A DNA stretch of 8,435 nt, from positions 1-8,435 of the forward strand of contig CADCWJ010000173.1 in NCBI GenBank assembly GCA_902806365.1. Direction: 5' to 3'. The DNA is from an uncultured Thermomicrobiales bacterium. Lineage in GTDB: Bacteria; Chloroflexota; Chloroflexia; Thermomicrobiales; UBA6265. A program made the position numbers and the translations under genes. The notes beneath the pieces are model-generated. The model ran no database searches, was not told the DNA's origin, and saw nothing but the letters and a program-made list of their open reading frames with translations. Position 1 is the first letter of the stretch. Each line of letters begins with the position of its first letter. Shown piece by piece: positions 1 to 7,016 of the stretch.

Positions 1-248
1 CGGCTGGCGAGGGCGCGCCCCGACGCGCTGGCAAGATGCATCAACGAGCGGGCCACATCCGCCGTCGTCTTGCGCTCGGCGAGCACGACTTCGGGGATAC
101 CAGTGCGGCGCGCGCGGTCCGGGTCGAGCCGGAGCCGCGGCGCAGTCTCGCCATCGGCGCGAATGTTCTCCGCATCGTTGGCCACCGCGTCCGGCTCGGC
201 GGCCAGCGCCCGCCGTATGGCCGCGAACGGATCCTGTGCGGGCCTCAA
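1..248 (-). CDS. larB: LarB, nickel-pincer cofactor biosynthesis protein (N-terminal part, cut by window edge)
   Basis: LarB carboxylates and hydrolyses nicotinic acid adenine dinucleotide, the first step in making the nickel-pincer nucleotide cofactor of lactate racemase and related LarA enzymes. Only about the first 82 codons are present, and the PurE-like catalytic domain lies beyond position 1. The recognisable part is the LarB N-terminal signature: a Leu-Asp stretch, then RRTGIPEVVLAERKT, then GRALAS, matching the family pattern R-x-G-x-PEVV-x-x-x-x-KT followed by a G-R-x-L-A segment. The first 35 or so residues are unremarkable. The start chosen is TTG at 248-246, which overlaps the tlyA TGA stop (TTGA), so translational coupling is likely. 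An in-frame GTG at 185-183 is the alternative. The Shine-Dalgarno is weak. It is the last visible gene of the yebC-ruvC-tlyA operon. The family call rests on one motif block, so it is good but not certain. Confidence 0.75.
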   Translation of the reverse strand, partial: MRPAQDPFAAIRRALAAEPDAVANDAENIRADGETAPRLRLDPDRARRTGIPEVVLAERKTTADVARSLMHLASASGRALAS

Positions 249-1045
249 GGCTTCGCTACGATCACGGTCGCCTCCGCCATCGCGAGGTCGATCATTGCGT
301 CATTCTCCAGGGATCCCGGCTGACGGGAAAGGTGGGCGAGGAACTCGACGTTGCCGGCCGGACCCCGTAACGGCGATGCAACGAGACCGGAGACGAACAG
401 GCCATGCTCTTCAGCGCTGCGGACGGCCTCGCCTAGCACTTTGCGATGGATCGCTGGATCACGCACCACTCCCCCCTTGCCGACATCGTCGCGTCCCGCC
501 TCGAACTGGGGTTTGATCAGCGGTACGCATACGCCACGGGCGGTCAGGAGCCGGGCGACGACCGGAAACATCAGCGCCAGTGAGATAAACGAGACGTCGA
601 TCGCGACAACATCGACCGGCTCGGGCAAAGATTCGATATAACGCGCGTTCATCCGCTCCATCACCGTTACGCGGTCGTCCAGCCGGAGCCGCTCGTCGAG
701 CTGTCCGTATCCGACATCAATTGCGTAGACATGCGCCGCGCCCCGTTGGAGCAAGCAGTCGGTAAACCCTCCCGTGCTCGCTCCAAAATCGGCGGCCACC
801 AGCGACGACACGTCGATTCCAAAGGCCGCAAGGGCGTGATCGAGTTTCTCACCGCCCCGGCTGGCGAACCGCGGTTTGTCGCGCAGCGCGATGGCATCGG
901 TCGAAGTCACGGGATGCCCGGAGCGGGTTTCGCGCTGCCCGTTGACGAGCACATCGCCGGCGAGAATGAGCGCCTTGGCGCGGGAGCGGGTGTCGGCCAG
1001 GCCCTGATCGACGAGCGCGTGATCCAGGCGGGGGTGTCGAGGCAC
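245..1045 (-). CDS. tlyA: TlyA family 16S/23S rRNA (cytidine-2'-O)-methyltransferase
   Basis: TlyA uses S-adenosylmethionine to 2'-O-methylate cytidines in rRNA. In Mycobacterium these are C1409 of 16S and C1920 of 23S, and loss gives capreomycin resistance; the old label 'hemolysin' is historical. The protein has 266 residues against 268 in M. tuberculosis. Residues about 5-60 form an S4-type RNA-binding domain beginning RLDHALVDQGLADTRSRA. The rest is an FtsJ-like Rossmann methyltransferase with the SAM motif DFGASTGGFTD at 86-96, DVSFISL at 150-156, KPQFE at 178-182 and GKGGVVRDP at 189-197. The four FtsJ-type catalytic residues K67, D150, K178 and E234 are present at the spacing seen in the mycobacterial protein. 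The start is GTG, with GGAG 7 nt upstream, and it lies 3 nt after the ruvC stop. The end overlaps the start of larB. No defects are visible. Confidence 0.95.
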   Translation of the reverse strand: MPRHPRLDHALVDQGLADTRSRAKALILAGDVLVNGQRETRSGHPVTSTDAIALRDKPRFASRGGEKLDHALAAFGIDVSSLVAADFGASTGGFTDCLLQRGAAHVYAIDVGYGQLDERLRLDDRVTVMERMNARYIESLPEPVDVVAIDVSFISLALMFPVVARLLTARGVCVPLIKPQFEAGRDDVGKGGVVRDPAIHRKVLGEAVRSAEEHGLFVSGLVASPLRGPAGNVEFLAHLSRQPGSLENDAMIDLAMAEATVIVAKP

Positions 1046-1048
1046 CGC

Positions 1049-1597
1049 TCAGCTCCGGCCCGCGCGTGCAGCGTCCGCGTCTTCGGCAGCAGTTGTAGCG
1101 GCGACGCGATCCTTGAATGGCGCGGTCTGGGCATGGCACAGGGCAATGGCAAGGGCGTCGGCGGCGTCGTCCGGTGCGGGAGCATGGCTGAGGTTGAGGA
1201 TGATCCGGACCATCTCCTGCATCTGCCGCTTGTCCGCCTTGCCATACCCGACGACGGCGTACTTGACCTCGGACGGGCTGTACTCGGCGACAGGCACGCC
1301 CTTTTGGGCGGCGGCAAGGAGGACGACTCCCCGCGCCTGACCCACCGCGATCGCGGTGGTGACGTTACGGGCGAAGAACAACTGCTCGATCGCGAGGACA
1401 TCGGGCCGGTAACGGTCGATCAGCTCCGAGGTCCGCTGATGCAGAATGACGAGGCGGTCAGGCATGGGAGAGCCGGCATCGGTCTCGATCACCCCGACAT
1501 CGACCAGCACGGGATCGGACGTTCCCCGGATCACCCCGAAGCCGAGGATCGCGGTCCCCGGGTCCATGCCGAGGGTCGTCAGGTTTTCGTGCGACAC
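1049..1597 (-). CDS. ruvC: Crossover junction endodeoxyribonuclease RuvC
   Basis: RuvC is the dimeric, Mg-dependent Holliday-junction resolvase that works with the RuvAB branch-migration motor in recombinational repair. The protein has 182 residues, close to the usual 160-190. It opens with the family hallmark GMDPGTAILGFG. The acidic catalytic set is complete: D12, E71 (in AIEQLFFARN), and D144 and D147 in PDDAADALA. The conserved loop G117-x-G-K-A-D-K-R-Q-M126 is present. The last 25 or so residues are an Ala-rich, poorly conserved tail. The start is GTG at 1597-1595, with TAGGGA about 8 nt upstream and 10 nt after the yebC stop. A second, unconserved stretch of 8 residues precedes the LGMDPG strand, so the exact start could be a few codons later. 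ruvA and ruvB are not in the window. Confidence 0.96.
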   Translation of the reverse strand: MSHENLTTLGMDPGTAILGFGVIRGTSDPVLVDVGVIETDAGSPMPDRLVILHQRTSELIDRYRPDVLAIEQLFFARNVTTAIAVGQARGVVLLAAAQKGVPVAEYSPSEVKYAVVGYGKADKRQMQEMVRIILNLSHAPAPDDAADALAIALCHAQTAPFKDRVAATTAAEDADAARAGRS

Positions 1598-1607
1598 GAG
1601 ACGGTCC

Positions 1608-2354
1608 CTACCCTACCGCGGCGAGCACTTCATCGGAGATGTCGAGGTTGGAGAAAACGGTCTGCACGTCGTCGAGGTCTTCCAGTTTCTCGAGCAGCCG
1701 CACCGCCTTGACGGCGGCGTCAGGCTCCGGCTGAAGCATCGTCTTTGGCTTCATCACAAGCTCGACCTCCTCGACCTCATGACCGTTGCCGGCAAGGTGC
1801 TCCTGCACCTTGTGAAGATCCTGGGGCTCCGTATAAATCTCGACGACGTCATCCTCGACCTGGACATCGCTAGCCCCGGCATCGATCGCTTCCAGCGCGA
1901 GCTCTTCCGGGTCGGTCCCGTTGACCGGGATCGTGATCACGCCGGTCTGGTCGAACATCCAGCTTACGCTGCCGTTCTCACCAAGCGAGCCGCCGGATCG
2001 GGTCAGGACCGCGCGAAGCTCACCGACGGTGCGGTTCCGGTTGTCGGTCATCGTCAGGATCATGATCGCGGTGCCGCCCGGCCCGTACCCCTCGTAATAG
2101 ATTTCCTCGTACTGCTCGGCGCCGTCACCACCGCTCGCCCGCTGGATCGCGCGGTCGATGTTGTCTTTCGGCATGCTTTCGGCGCGGGCCTTCTGGACGG
2201 CGATTCGCAGACGGGCGTTGGCGTCCGGATCAGGCAGACCGGTTCGTGCAGCGACGGTGATCTCCCGCGCCAGCTTGGTGAAGAGCTGGCCGCGCTTCTG
2301 GTCGGCTGCACCCTTCTTCCGCTTGATGGTTGACCACTTTGAATGACCGGACAT
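1608..2354 (-). CDS. yebC: YebC/PmpR family protein
   Basis: This is a full-length YebC-family protein of 248 residues (family about 240-250). It begins with the invariant MSGHSKWSTIKRKKGAADQK and continues with the helical N-terminal domain FTKLAREITVAAR, the NARLR...KA...MPKDNI segment (residues about 47-66) and the YEGYGPGG loop at about 86-93. The C-terminal domain carries ELRAVLTRSGGSLGENGSV and ends near DISDEVLAAVG. The family was first annotated as a DNA-binding transcription regulator. Later work on relatives points to a ribosome-associated role in relieving stalls at proline-rich stretches, so 'transcription factor' should be treated with caution. It is the first gene of the operon with ruvC 10 nt downstream, a pairing common in many bacteria. 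The ATG at 2354-2352 has AGGAG at 2371-2367, 12 nt upstream, a rather long spacing. Confidence 0.96.
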   Translation of the reverse strand: MSGHSKWSTIKRKKGAADQKRGQLFTKLAREITVAARTGLPDPDANARLRIAVQKARAESMPKDNIDRAIQRASGGDGAEQYEEIYYEGYGPGGTAIMILTMTDNRNRTVGELRAVLTRSGGSLGENGSVSWMFDQTGVITIPVNGTDPEELALEAIDAGASDVQVEDDVVEIYTEPQDLHKVQEHLAGNGHEVEEVELVMKPKTMLQPEPDAAVKAVRLLEKLEDLDDVQTVFSNLDISDEVLAAVG

Positions 2355-2402
2355 GCTGGGACTAGGCTCCTGGTGACATGGGCAGAGAGGGTGCTGGACT
2401 CG

Positions 2403-2418
2403 ATCCGAAAGTATAGCA
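2403..2418 (-). promoter_or_regulatory. Extended -10 promoter for yebC-ruvC-tlyA-larB
   Basis: On the minus strand positions 2418-2410 read TGCTATACT, an extended -10 element (TG-N-TATACT, 5 of 6 matches to TATAAT). No good -35 is seen 16-18 nt upstream, as expected for an extended -10 promoter. Transcription would start near 2403, leaving a leader of about 50 nt before the yebC ATG. A second -10-like TACAAT lies at 2459-2454 on the same strand, also without a -35. Confidence 0.5.
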
Positions 2419-2468
2419 TCGGCTCGACGGGCGGCGGGACCGCAGATCGGTATATTGTATGCAAAAGG

Positions 2469-2505
2469 TTGAATCCTAGGCTTCCGGTCGTATAGGATAT
2501 AGATA
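2469..2505 (+). promoter_or_regulatory. Candidate promoter for rpoD
   Basis: In an otherwise GC-rich context, 2441-2510 is notably AT-rich. TTGAAT at 2469-2474 could be a -35, with TATAGG (2491-2496, 16-nt spacer) or TAGGAT (2493-2498, 18-nt spacer) as -10; each matches 4 of 6 consensus positions. ATCCTA (2473-2478) and TAGGAT (2493-2498) also form a 6-bp inverted repeat across the element. If used, the leader before the rpoD ATG is about 220 nt. The exact -10 is ambiguous. Confidence 0.35.
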
Positions 2506-2543
2506 CTTCAGTAACCGCCACGATGACGAGTGAGGGGAGCTCG

Positions 2544-2591
2544 ATGCCCGTACATCGCCGACATTGGAAAGGCGCAATCCATAGCGGATGA
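2544..2591 (+). CDS. Possible 15-residue leader peptide in the rpoD leader
   Basis: An ATG at 2544 is preceded by GAGGGGAG (2532-2539), a strong Shine-Dalgarno at workable spacing. It opens a 15-codon frame, MPVHRRHWKGAIHSG, ending in TGA at 2589-2591. An in-frame ATG at 2523 would make it 22 codons. The stop overlaps an ATG at 2588 that begins an open frame running unbroken into rpoD. There is no homology argument, so it may be chance. The strength of the ribosome site is the only reason to list it. Confidence 0.2.
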   Translation: MPVHRRHWKGAIHSG

Positions 2592-2705
2592 GTGTTGACG
2601 CACTCGCCTCCCGGCCGGGCGGGTCACACTCACGACAATGCGTCGATCGGCTCGCGAACGTTCATCCGCGCCGCACCTCGTCCCGCACCAGGTGCCGCGC
2701 TCGTC

Positions 2706-2715
2706 GGAGGGGTGG
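2706..2715 (+). promoter_or_regulatory. Ribosome binding site deciding the rpoD start
   Basis: GGAGGGGTGG lies 10-19 nt before the ATG at 2726. It supports that start over the upstream in-frame ATG at 2588, which would add 46 Arg-rich residues unlike any sigma factor N-terminus. Confidence 0.55.
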
Positions 2716-2725
2716 AACCGCACTC

Positions 2726-3877
<1,152 letters not shown>

Positions 3878-3903
3878 CGCCTTCGAAAGCGAGCGAGGAA
3901 AAG

Positions 3904-3933
3904 GCCCCGGGGGAATACCTCCGGGGCTCTTTT
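3904..3933. terminator. Bidirectional intrinsic terminator between rpoD and the KS operon
   Basis: The arms GCCCCGGGGG (3904-3913) and CCTCCGGGGC (3918-3927) pair over 10 bp with one G-U wobble and an AATA loop. They are followed on the plus strand by TCTTTT (3928-3933). On the minus strand the hairpin is followed by CCTTTTCCT, so the same structure can stop both rpoD and the convergent KS transcript, whose last gene ends at 4041. The rest of 3878-4040 shows nothing else recognisable. Confidence 0.9.
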
Positions 3934-4040
3934 CGTCGACGCCGGAACGTCGGCGCCCGTGCCGATCCGGCTCCGATCGAACCCAGCTTTGTCACATCTC
4001 TCCGGCTTGAGTGAGCACGCTCGGTCGACGTGATACGGGC

Positions 4041-5303
4041 TCAATGGTGGGCGGTGAAGATGAGCGAGACGTTGTGACCACCGAATCCCATCGAGTTCGA
4101 CATTACCGTGTCGACCCGGTGATGACGGGCCACCAGCGGAATGTAATCCAGGTCGCAGGCGGGGTCCGGGGTCTCTAGGTTGATCGTCGGCGGCAGGATT
4201 CCGGTCCGGAGTGCCTTGATCGAGATGATCGCTTCGAGACCGCCGGCTGCCCCAAGGAGGTGGCCGGACATCGCCTTGGTCGAGCTGATCGGCAGTCCAG
4301 CAGCGGCGTCACCGAAGACGGTCTTGATTGCGGCGGTCTCGTAGGCGTCATTCATCACGGTCGCGGTGCCATGCGCGTTCAGGTAACCGATCGCGGAAGG
4401 AGGCATCCCGGCGTCCGCGATCGCTCCGGCCATTGCGCGCGCGATGCCATCCCCTTCAGGCGCCAGCCGCACCTCGTGAAAGGCGTCGGCGGTCGTGCAA
4501 TACCCGGCGATCTCGGCGAGGATCGCGGCACCGCGCGCGATCGCGTGGTCGCGGTCTTCAAGTACCAGGACCCCTGCCCCCTCCCCCAGTGCGCACCCGT
4601 CGCGATGGAGGTCGAAGGGACGCACGGCATGCGCCGGGGTGGCGTTGCCCTGGGACAGCGAGCCCATCGCGGCGAACGCCGCCACGGCGAGCGGCATCAC
4701 CGGGGCCTCCGCTCCCCCGGCGAGAATCGCGTTGGCACGGCCATCCTGAATCATCCGCACCCCCTCGCCGATCGCGTGCGCCCCGCTGGCGAACGCAGAG
4801 GAATGAGCGAACGCGGGTCCCTGAGCTCCGACATCGATCGCGACCGTGCCAGGCGCCATGTTCGGAATCGTCATCGGCACCGCGAATGGCGAGACACGCC
4901 GGGGTCCAGCGGTCAGCATCGTCTCGGTAGCGGTCACGAACGTCTTGAAGCCGCTGAGGGCCGATCCGATGATCACCCCAACCCGTTCCGGCTCCCGGGA
5001 GATATCCAGTGCCGACTGGCTCACCGCCTGACGGGCGGCGAGAACCGCGAGCTGTGTGAATCGGTCCATCCGCCGCGCATGCTTCCGGCCGAGAAGATCA
5101 TCCACCGGCAGATCGCCGATCTCGGCCGCGAACGTGGTGCTGAGCCCGGTTGGGTCGAAGCTGCTGATCGTGTCAATGCCCGTCTTGCCCGCGAGCATCG
5201 CCGACCAGATGTCTCCGATGCCGTGACCAAGGGCGCAGATCGCACCCATGCCCGTGACGACGACTCGCGGGCGGTGCTGCCCCCGTGATGATTCTTCGCT
5301 CAT
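4041..5303 (-). CDS. Beta-ketoacyl-ACP synthase II homologue lacking the active-site cysteine (KS2, chain-length-factor-like)
   Basis: A 420-residue thiolase-fold protein of the FabF/KAS II family, intact from VVVTGMGAICALG (residues 14-26) to SNSMGFGGHNVSLIF. In catalytic members a Cys attacks the acyl-ACP. Here that position is Phe171 (codon TTC at 4793-4791) in the segment GPAFAHSSAFASGAHAIG. The other catalytic residues remain: H311 (NAHGTAT), K343 and H348 (SSTKAMSGHLLGAAG), all at a constant +8 offset from E. coli FabF numbering. Two further family positions differ: the G-x-G-x-GG loop reads GSALSGF (113-119), and the second Phe of SPFF, equivalent to E. coli FabF Phe133, is Ala141. It cannot condense by the normal mechanism. 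By analogy with KS-beta/chain-length factors it is probably a non-catalytic partner of KS1, whose stop codon overlaps its start in ATGA. There is no good Shine-Dalgarno of its own, so translation probably depends on coupling. The frame is intact, so a decaying copy is less likely. Confidence 0.9.
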   Translation of the reverse strand: MSEESSRGQHRPRVVVTGMGAICALGHGIGDIWSAMLAGKTGIDTISSFDPTGLSTTFAAEIGDLPVDDLLGRKHARRMDRFTQLAVLAARQAVSQSALDISREPERVGVIIGSALSGFKTFVTATETMLTAGPRRVSPFAVPMTIPNMAPGTVAIDVGAQGPAFAHSSAFASGAHAIGEGVRMIQDGRANAILAGGAEAPVMPLAVAAFAAMGSLSQGNATPAHAVRPFDLHRDGCALGEGAGVLVLEDRDHAIARGAAILAEIAGYCTTADAFHEVRLAPEGDGIARAMAGAIADAGMPPSAIGYLNAHGTATVMNDAYETAAIKTVFGDAAAGLPISSTKAMSGHLLGAAGGLEAIISIKALRTGILPPTINLETPDPACDLDYIPLVARHHRVDTVMSNSMGFGGHNVSLIFTAHH

Positions 5304-6583
5304 GATCGGGCGTAACCGGCATCAGCGAAGACAAGTGACACGTTATGTCCTCCGAACCCCATTGAGTTCGACATCGCGATCCGGGTTTGGCCGGGACGCG
5401 CCGTGTTCGGTATCGTGTCGAGATCGCACTCCGGATCGGGCTGCTCCTGGTTGATGGTGGGCGGCATGAGGTTGGCCCGCATCGCTTCGATCACGATCAC
5501 GGACTCAAGGGATCCGGCGGCCCCGAGCAGGTGGCCCGTCATCGACTTCGTCGAGCTGATCGGCATCGTCGTGGCGCGGTCCGCGAACACCCGCTTGACC
5601 GCCTGCGTCTCCAGCTTCTCGTTGAGCTGGGTGGATGTGCCGTGGGCGTTGATGTAATCCACCTCCGATGCGTCGATGCAGGCGTCGGCCAAGGCGATCG
5701 ACATCGCGCGCGCGGCGCCCTCACCACCGGGAGCGGGCTGGACCATGTGGTTGGCGTCATCGGTGGTGCCATAGCCGATGACCTCCGCCAGGATCGGTGC
5801 CCCGCGGGCGAGCGCGCGCTGGCGATCCTCCAGGACCAGCACAGCGGCACCCTCGGCCAATACGAAGCCGTCGCGCCCGGCATCGAACGGGCGGCTGGCA
5901 CGCTCGGGCTCGTCGTTCCGCCTGGAGAGTGCTCCCATTGCGTTGAACCCGCAAACGCCCATTCGGGTAACCGGTGCTTCACCGCCGCCGGCAAGGATGA
6001 CATCGGCGTAACCGTTACGGATCATCATCGTCGCCTCCCCGATCGCATGCGCCGAACTGGCGCATGCCGAGACAGTGGCGAAGTTCGGCCCCTTGGCGCC
6101 GATGTCGATGGAGACGATACCCGCCGCCATGTTGGGAAGCATCATCGGCACGAAGAACGGAGAGACCCGCTTCGGCCCACTCGTGAGCATCACTTCGATG
6201 CCGTCCTCGAAGGTCTCCATCCCCCCCATCCCGGTGCCGACGATGACACCGACCCGGGTTGGATCACTGGCGATGTCGAGACGGGCGGCCGAGACGGCTT
6301 CGCGGGTCGCCGTCACGGAAAGCTGGGTGAACCGGTCCATCCGGCGGCTTTCCTTCCGGCCAAGCGAGGCGGCGGGGTCGAACCCCTTGACTTCCCCGGC
6401 GAACCGCGTCTCGAAGCCGTCGGTGTCGAACCGGGTGATCGGCGCGATCCCCGTGCGGCCGGCGGAGATCGCGGCCCAGACCTCGGCGACCGTATTTCCA
6501 ACCGGGCAGATCGCGCCGGAGCCGGTCACCACCACACGTCGTGAGGGCGCCTCGGGGGTTCGTGTGTGATTCGTCCCTGCCAT
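5300..6583 (-). CDS. fabF: Beta-ketoacyl-ACP synthase II (FabF), catalytically complete (KS1)
   Basis: FabF condenses malonyl-ACP with an acyl-ACP in type II fatty acid elongation, in the cytoplasm. The protein has 427 residues (family about 410-420) and shows the full motif set: RRVVVTGSGAICPVGNTV near the N-terminus, nucleophile C174 in NFATVSACASSAHAIG, H314 in NAHGTST, K346 and H351 in SSTKSMTGHLLGAAG, and the C-terminal SNSMGFGGHNVSLVF. All four catalytic positions sit at a constant +11 offset from E. coli FabF. Phe144 keeps the equivalent of the pocket residue Phe133. The open frame extends 36 codons further upstream (to 6691), but that stretch is not conserved. The ATG at 6583-6581 with GGAGAA at 6598-6593 fits the family N-terminus. 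It is the first gene of a two-gene operon with KS2, with a 4-nt overlap. No fabD, fabG, acpP or fabH is in the window, so its place in bulk fatty acid synthesis is not shown by context. Confidence 0.93.
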   Translation of the reverse strand: MAGTNHTRTPEAPSRRVVVTGSGAICPVGNTVAEVWAAISAGRTGIAPITRFDTDGFETRFAGEVKGFDPAASLGRKESRRMDRFTQLSVTATREAVSAARLDIASDPTRVGVIVGTGMGGMETFEDGIEVMLTSGPKRVSPFFVPMMLPNMAAGIVSIDIGAKGPNFATVSACASSAHAIGEATMMIRNGYADVILAGGGEAPVTRMGVCGFNAMGALSRRNDEPERASRPFDAGRDGFVLAEGAAVLVLEDRQRALARGAPILAEVIGYGTTDDANHMVQPAPGGEGAARAMSIALADACIDASEVDYINAHGTSTQLNEKLETQAVKRVFADRATTMPISSTKSMTGHLLGAAGSLESVIVIEAMRANLMPPTINQEQPDPECDLDTIPNTARPGQTRIAMSNSMGFGGHNVSLVFADAGYARS

Positions 6584-6592
6584 GAGTGATCG

Positions 6593-6598
6593 TTCTCC
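6593..6598 (-). promoter_or_regulatory. Ribosome binding site deciding the KS1 start
   Basis: On the minus strand GGAGAA (6598-6593) lies 11 nt (counted from GGAG) before the ATG at 6583. It supports this start over the in-frame ATG at 6691. Confidence 0.5.
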
Positions 6599-6895
6599 AG
6601 ACAACGCGGTTGTGAGCGCTTGGGATGGATGAAGAAAGTGCGGCCGTGCGCGGCGGACAAAGCAGACCGGGCATGTCGCTGCGGCCGCCACTGTGCCGGT
6701 TCATCTTACAGGCAATGCGCAATCTCCCCCCGCCGGGCGACGAGCCCGTCGTTGAAACTCCGGGGCGGATCGTGATATTCTCGGCTCTCGGTCGACCCCG
6801 TGGTTTCCGTGATGTCGATGTGGTCTTGAGCCAACTTTTGAAGAGCCGGGAGCCGCTCCCCGTGGGACGTGTCCTGCGCGTGGTCCGTGGCACCC

Positions 6896-6911
6896 ACCTG
6901 CATATGCAGGT
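6896..6911. repeat. 16-bp perfect palindrome
   Basis: ACCTGCATATGCAGGT is identical to its reverse complement and cannot be extended. It could be a dimeric regulator's operator or a 6-bp RNA hairpin with an ATAT loop. It lies 313 nt upstream of KS1 and 209 nt upstream of holA. No regulator gene is adjacent to suggest a partner. Confidence 0.5.
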
Positions 6912-6942
6912 TCAAGGCTCCGCATCGCATCCGGATTCTCAC

Positions 6943-7016
6943 GGGTCGGCCAGCCCCGCTCTCACGCCTCCCCGATCCACTTCACCAAACATGCAGGGCG
7001 GGCCACCCCCGCTCTC
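6943..7016 (+). repeat. Imperfect 21-nt direct repeat, period 53
   Basis: Positions 6943-6963 and 6996-7016 match at 18 of 21 bases; both end in CCCCGCTCTC. The second copy forms the stem of the terminator-like hairpin and is followed by a T-run. The first copy has no T-run and folds poorly. Confidence 0.5.

Noticed and set aside
731..2333. Long plus-strand open frames (731-1711 and 1446-2333) opposite tlyA, ruvC and yebC
   Set aside because: Three well-conserved minus-strand genes explain this DNA; the plus frames cross gene boundaries and show no family features.
2588..2725. N-terminal extension of rpoD from the ATG at 2588
   Set aside because: The 46 extra residues are Arg-rich and unlike region 1.1, which begins exactly after the ATG at 2726, itself preceded by GGAGGGG. 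It is kept only as a point for checking.
4791..4793. Phe171 codon of KS2 as a sequencing error or pseudogene mark
   Set aside because: TTC differs from TGC by one base, so an error is possible. However, the surrounding segment and two other pocket motifs also differ while the frame and the His/His/Lys residues are intact, which favours a real non-catalytic subunit.
4260..5288. 342-codon open frame on the plus strand opposite KS2
   Set aside because: It is a shadow of the ketosynthase coding strand with no recognisable motif.
5387..6544. 385-codon open frame on the plus strand opposite KS1
   Set aside because: It is antisense to a clearly conserved FabF gene, its His/Arg/Asp/Gly-rich composition is typical of GC-rich shadow frames, and it has no domain.
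6584..6691. 36-residue N-terminal extension of KS1
   Set aside because: FabF proteins start just before the VVVTG strand, and GGAGAA precedes the ATG at 6583. The extension is Cys/Arg/Ala-rich and unconserved.
6896..6925. tRNA-like GGTTCAAGGC stretch near 6909
   Set aside because: The bases flanking the T-loop-like segment do not pair as a T stem, and no anticodon or acceptor arm can be drawn.
6706..6942. 78-codon minus-strand frame, considered as an acyl carrier protein upstream of KS1
   Set aside because: It has no D-S-L phosphopantetheine motif and its composition does not fit an ACP; no other family is recognisable.
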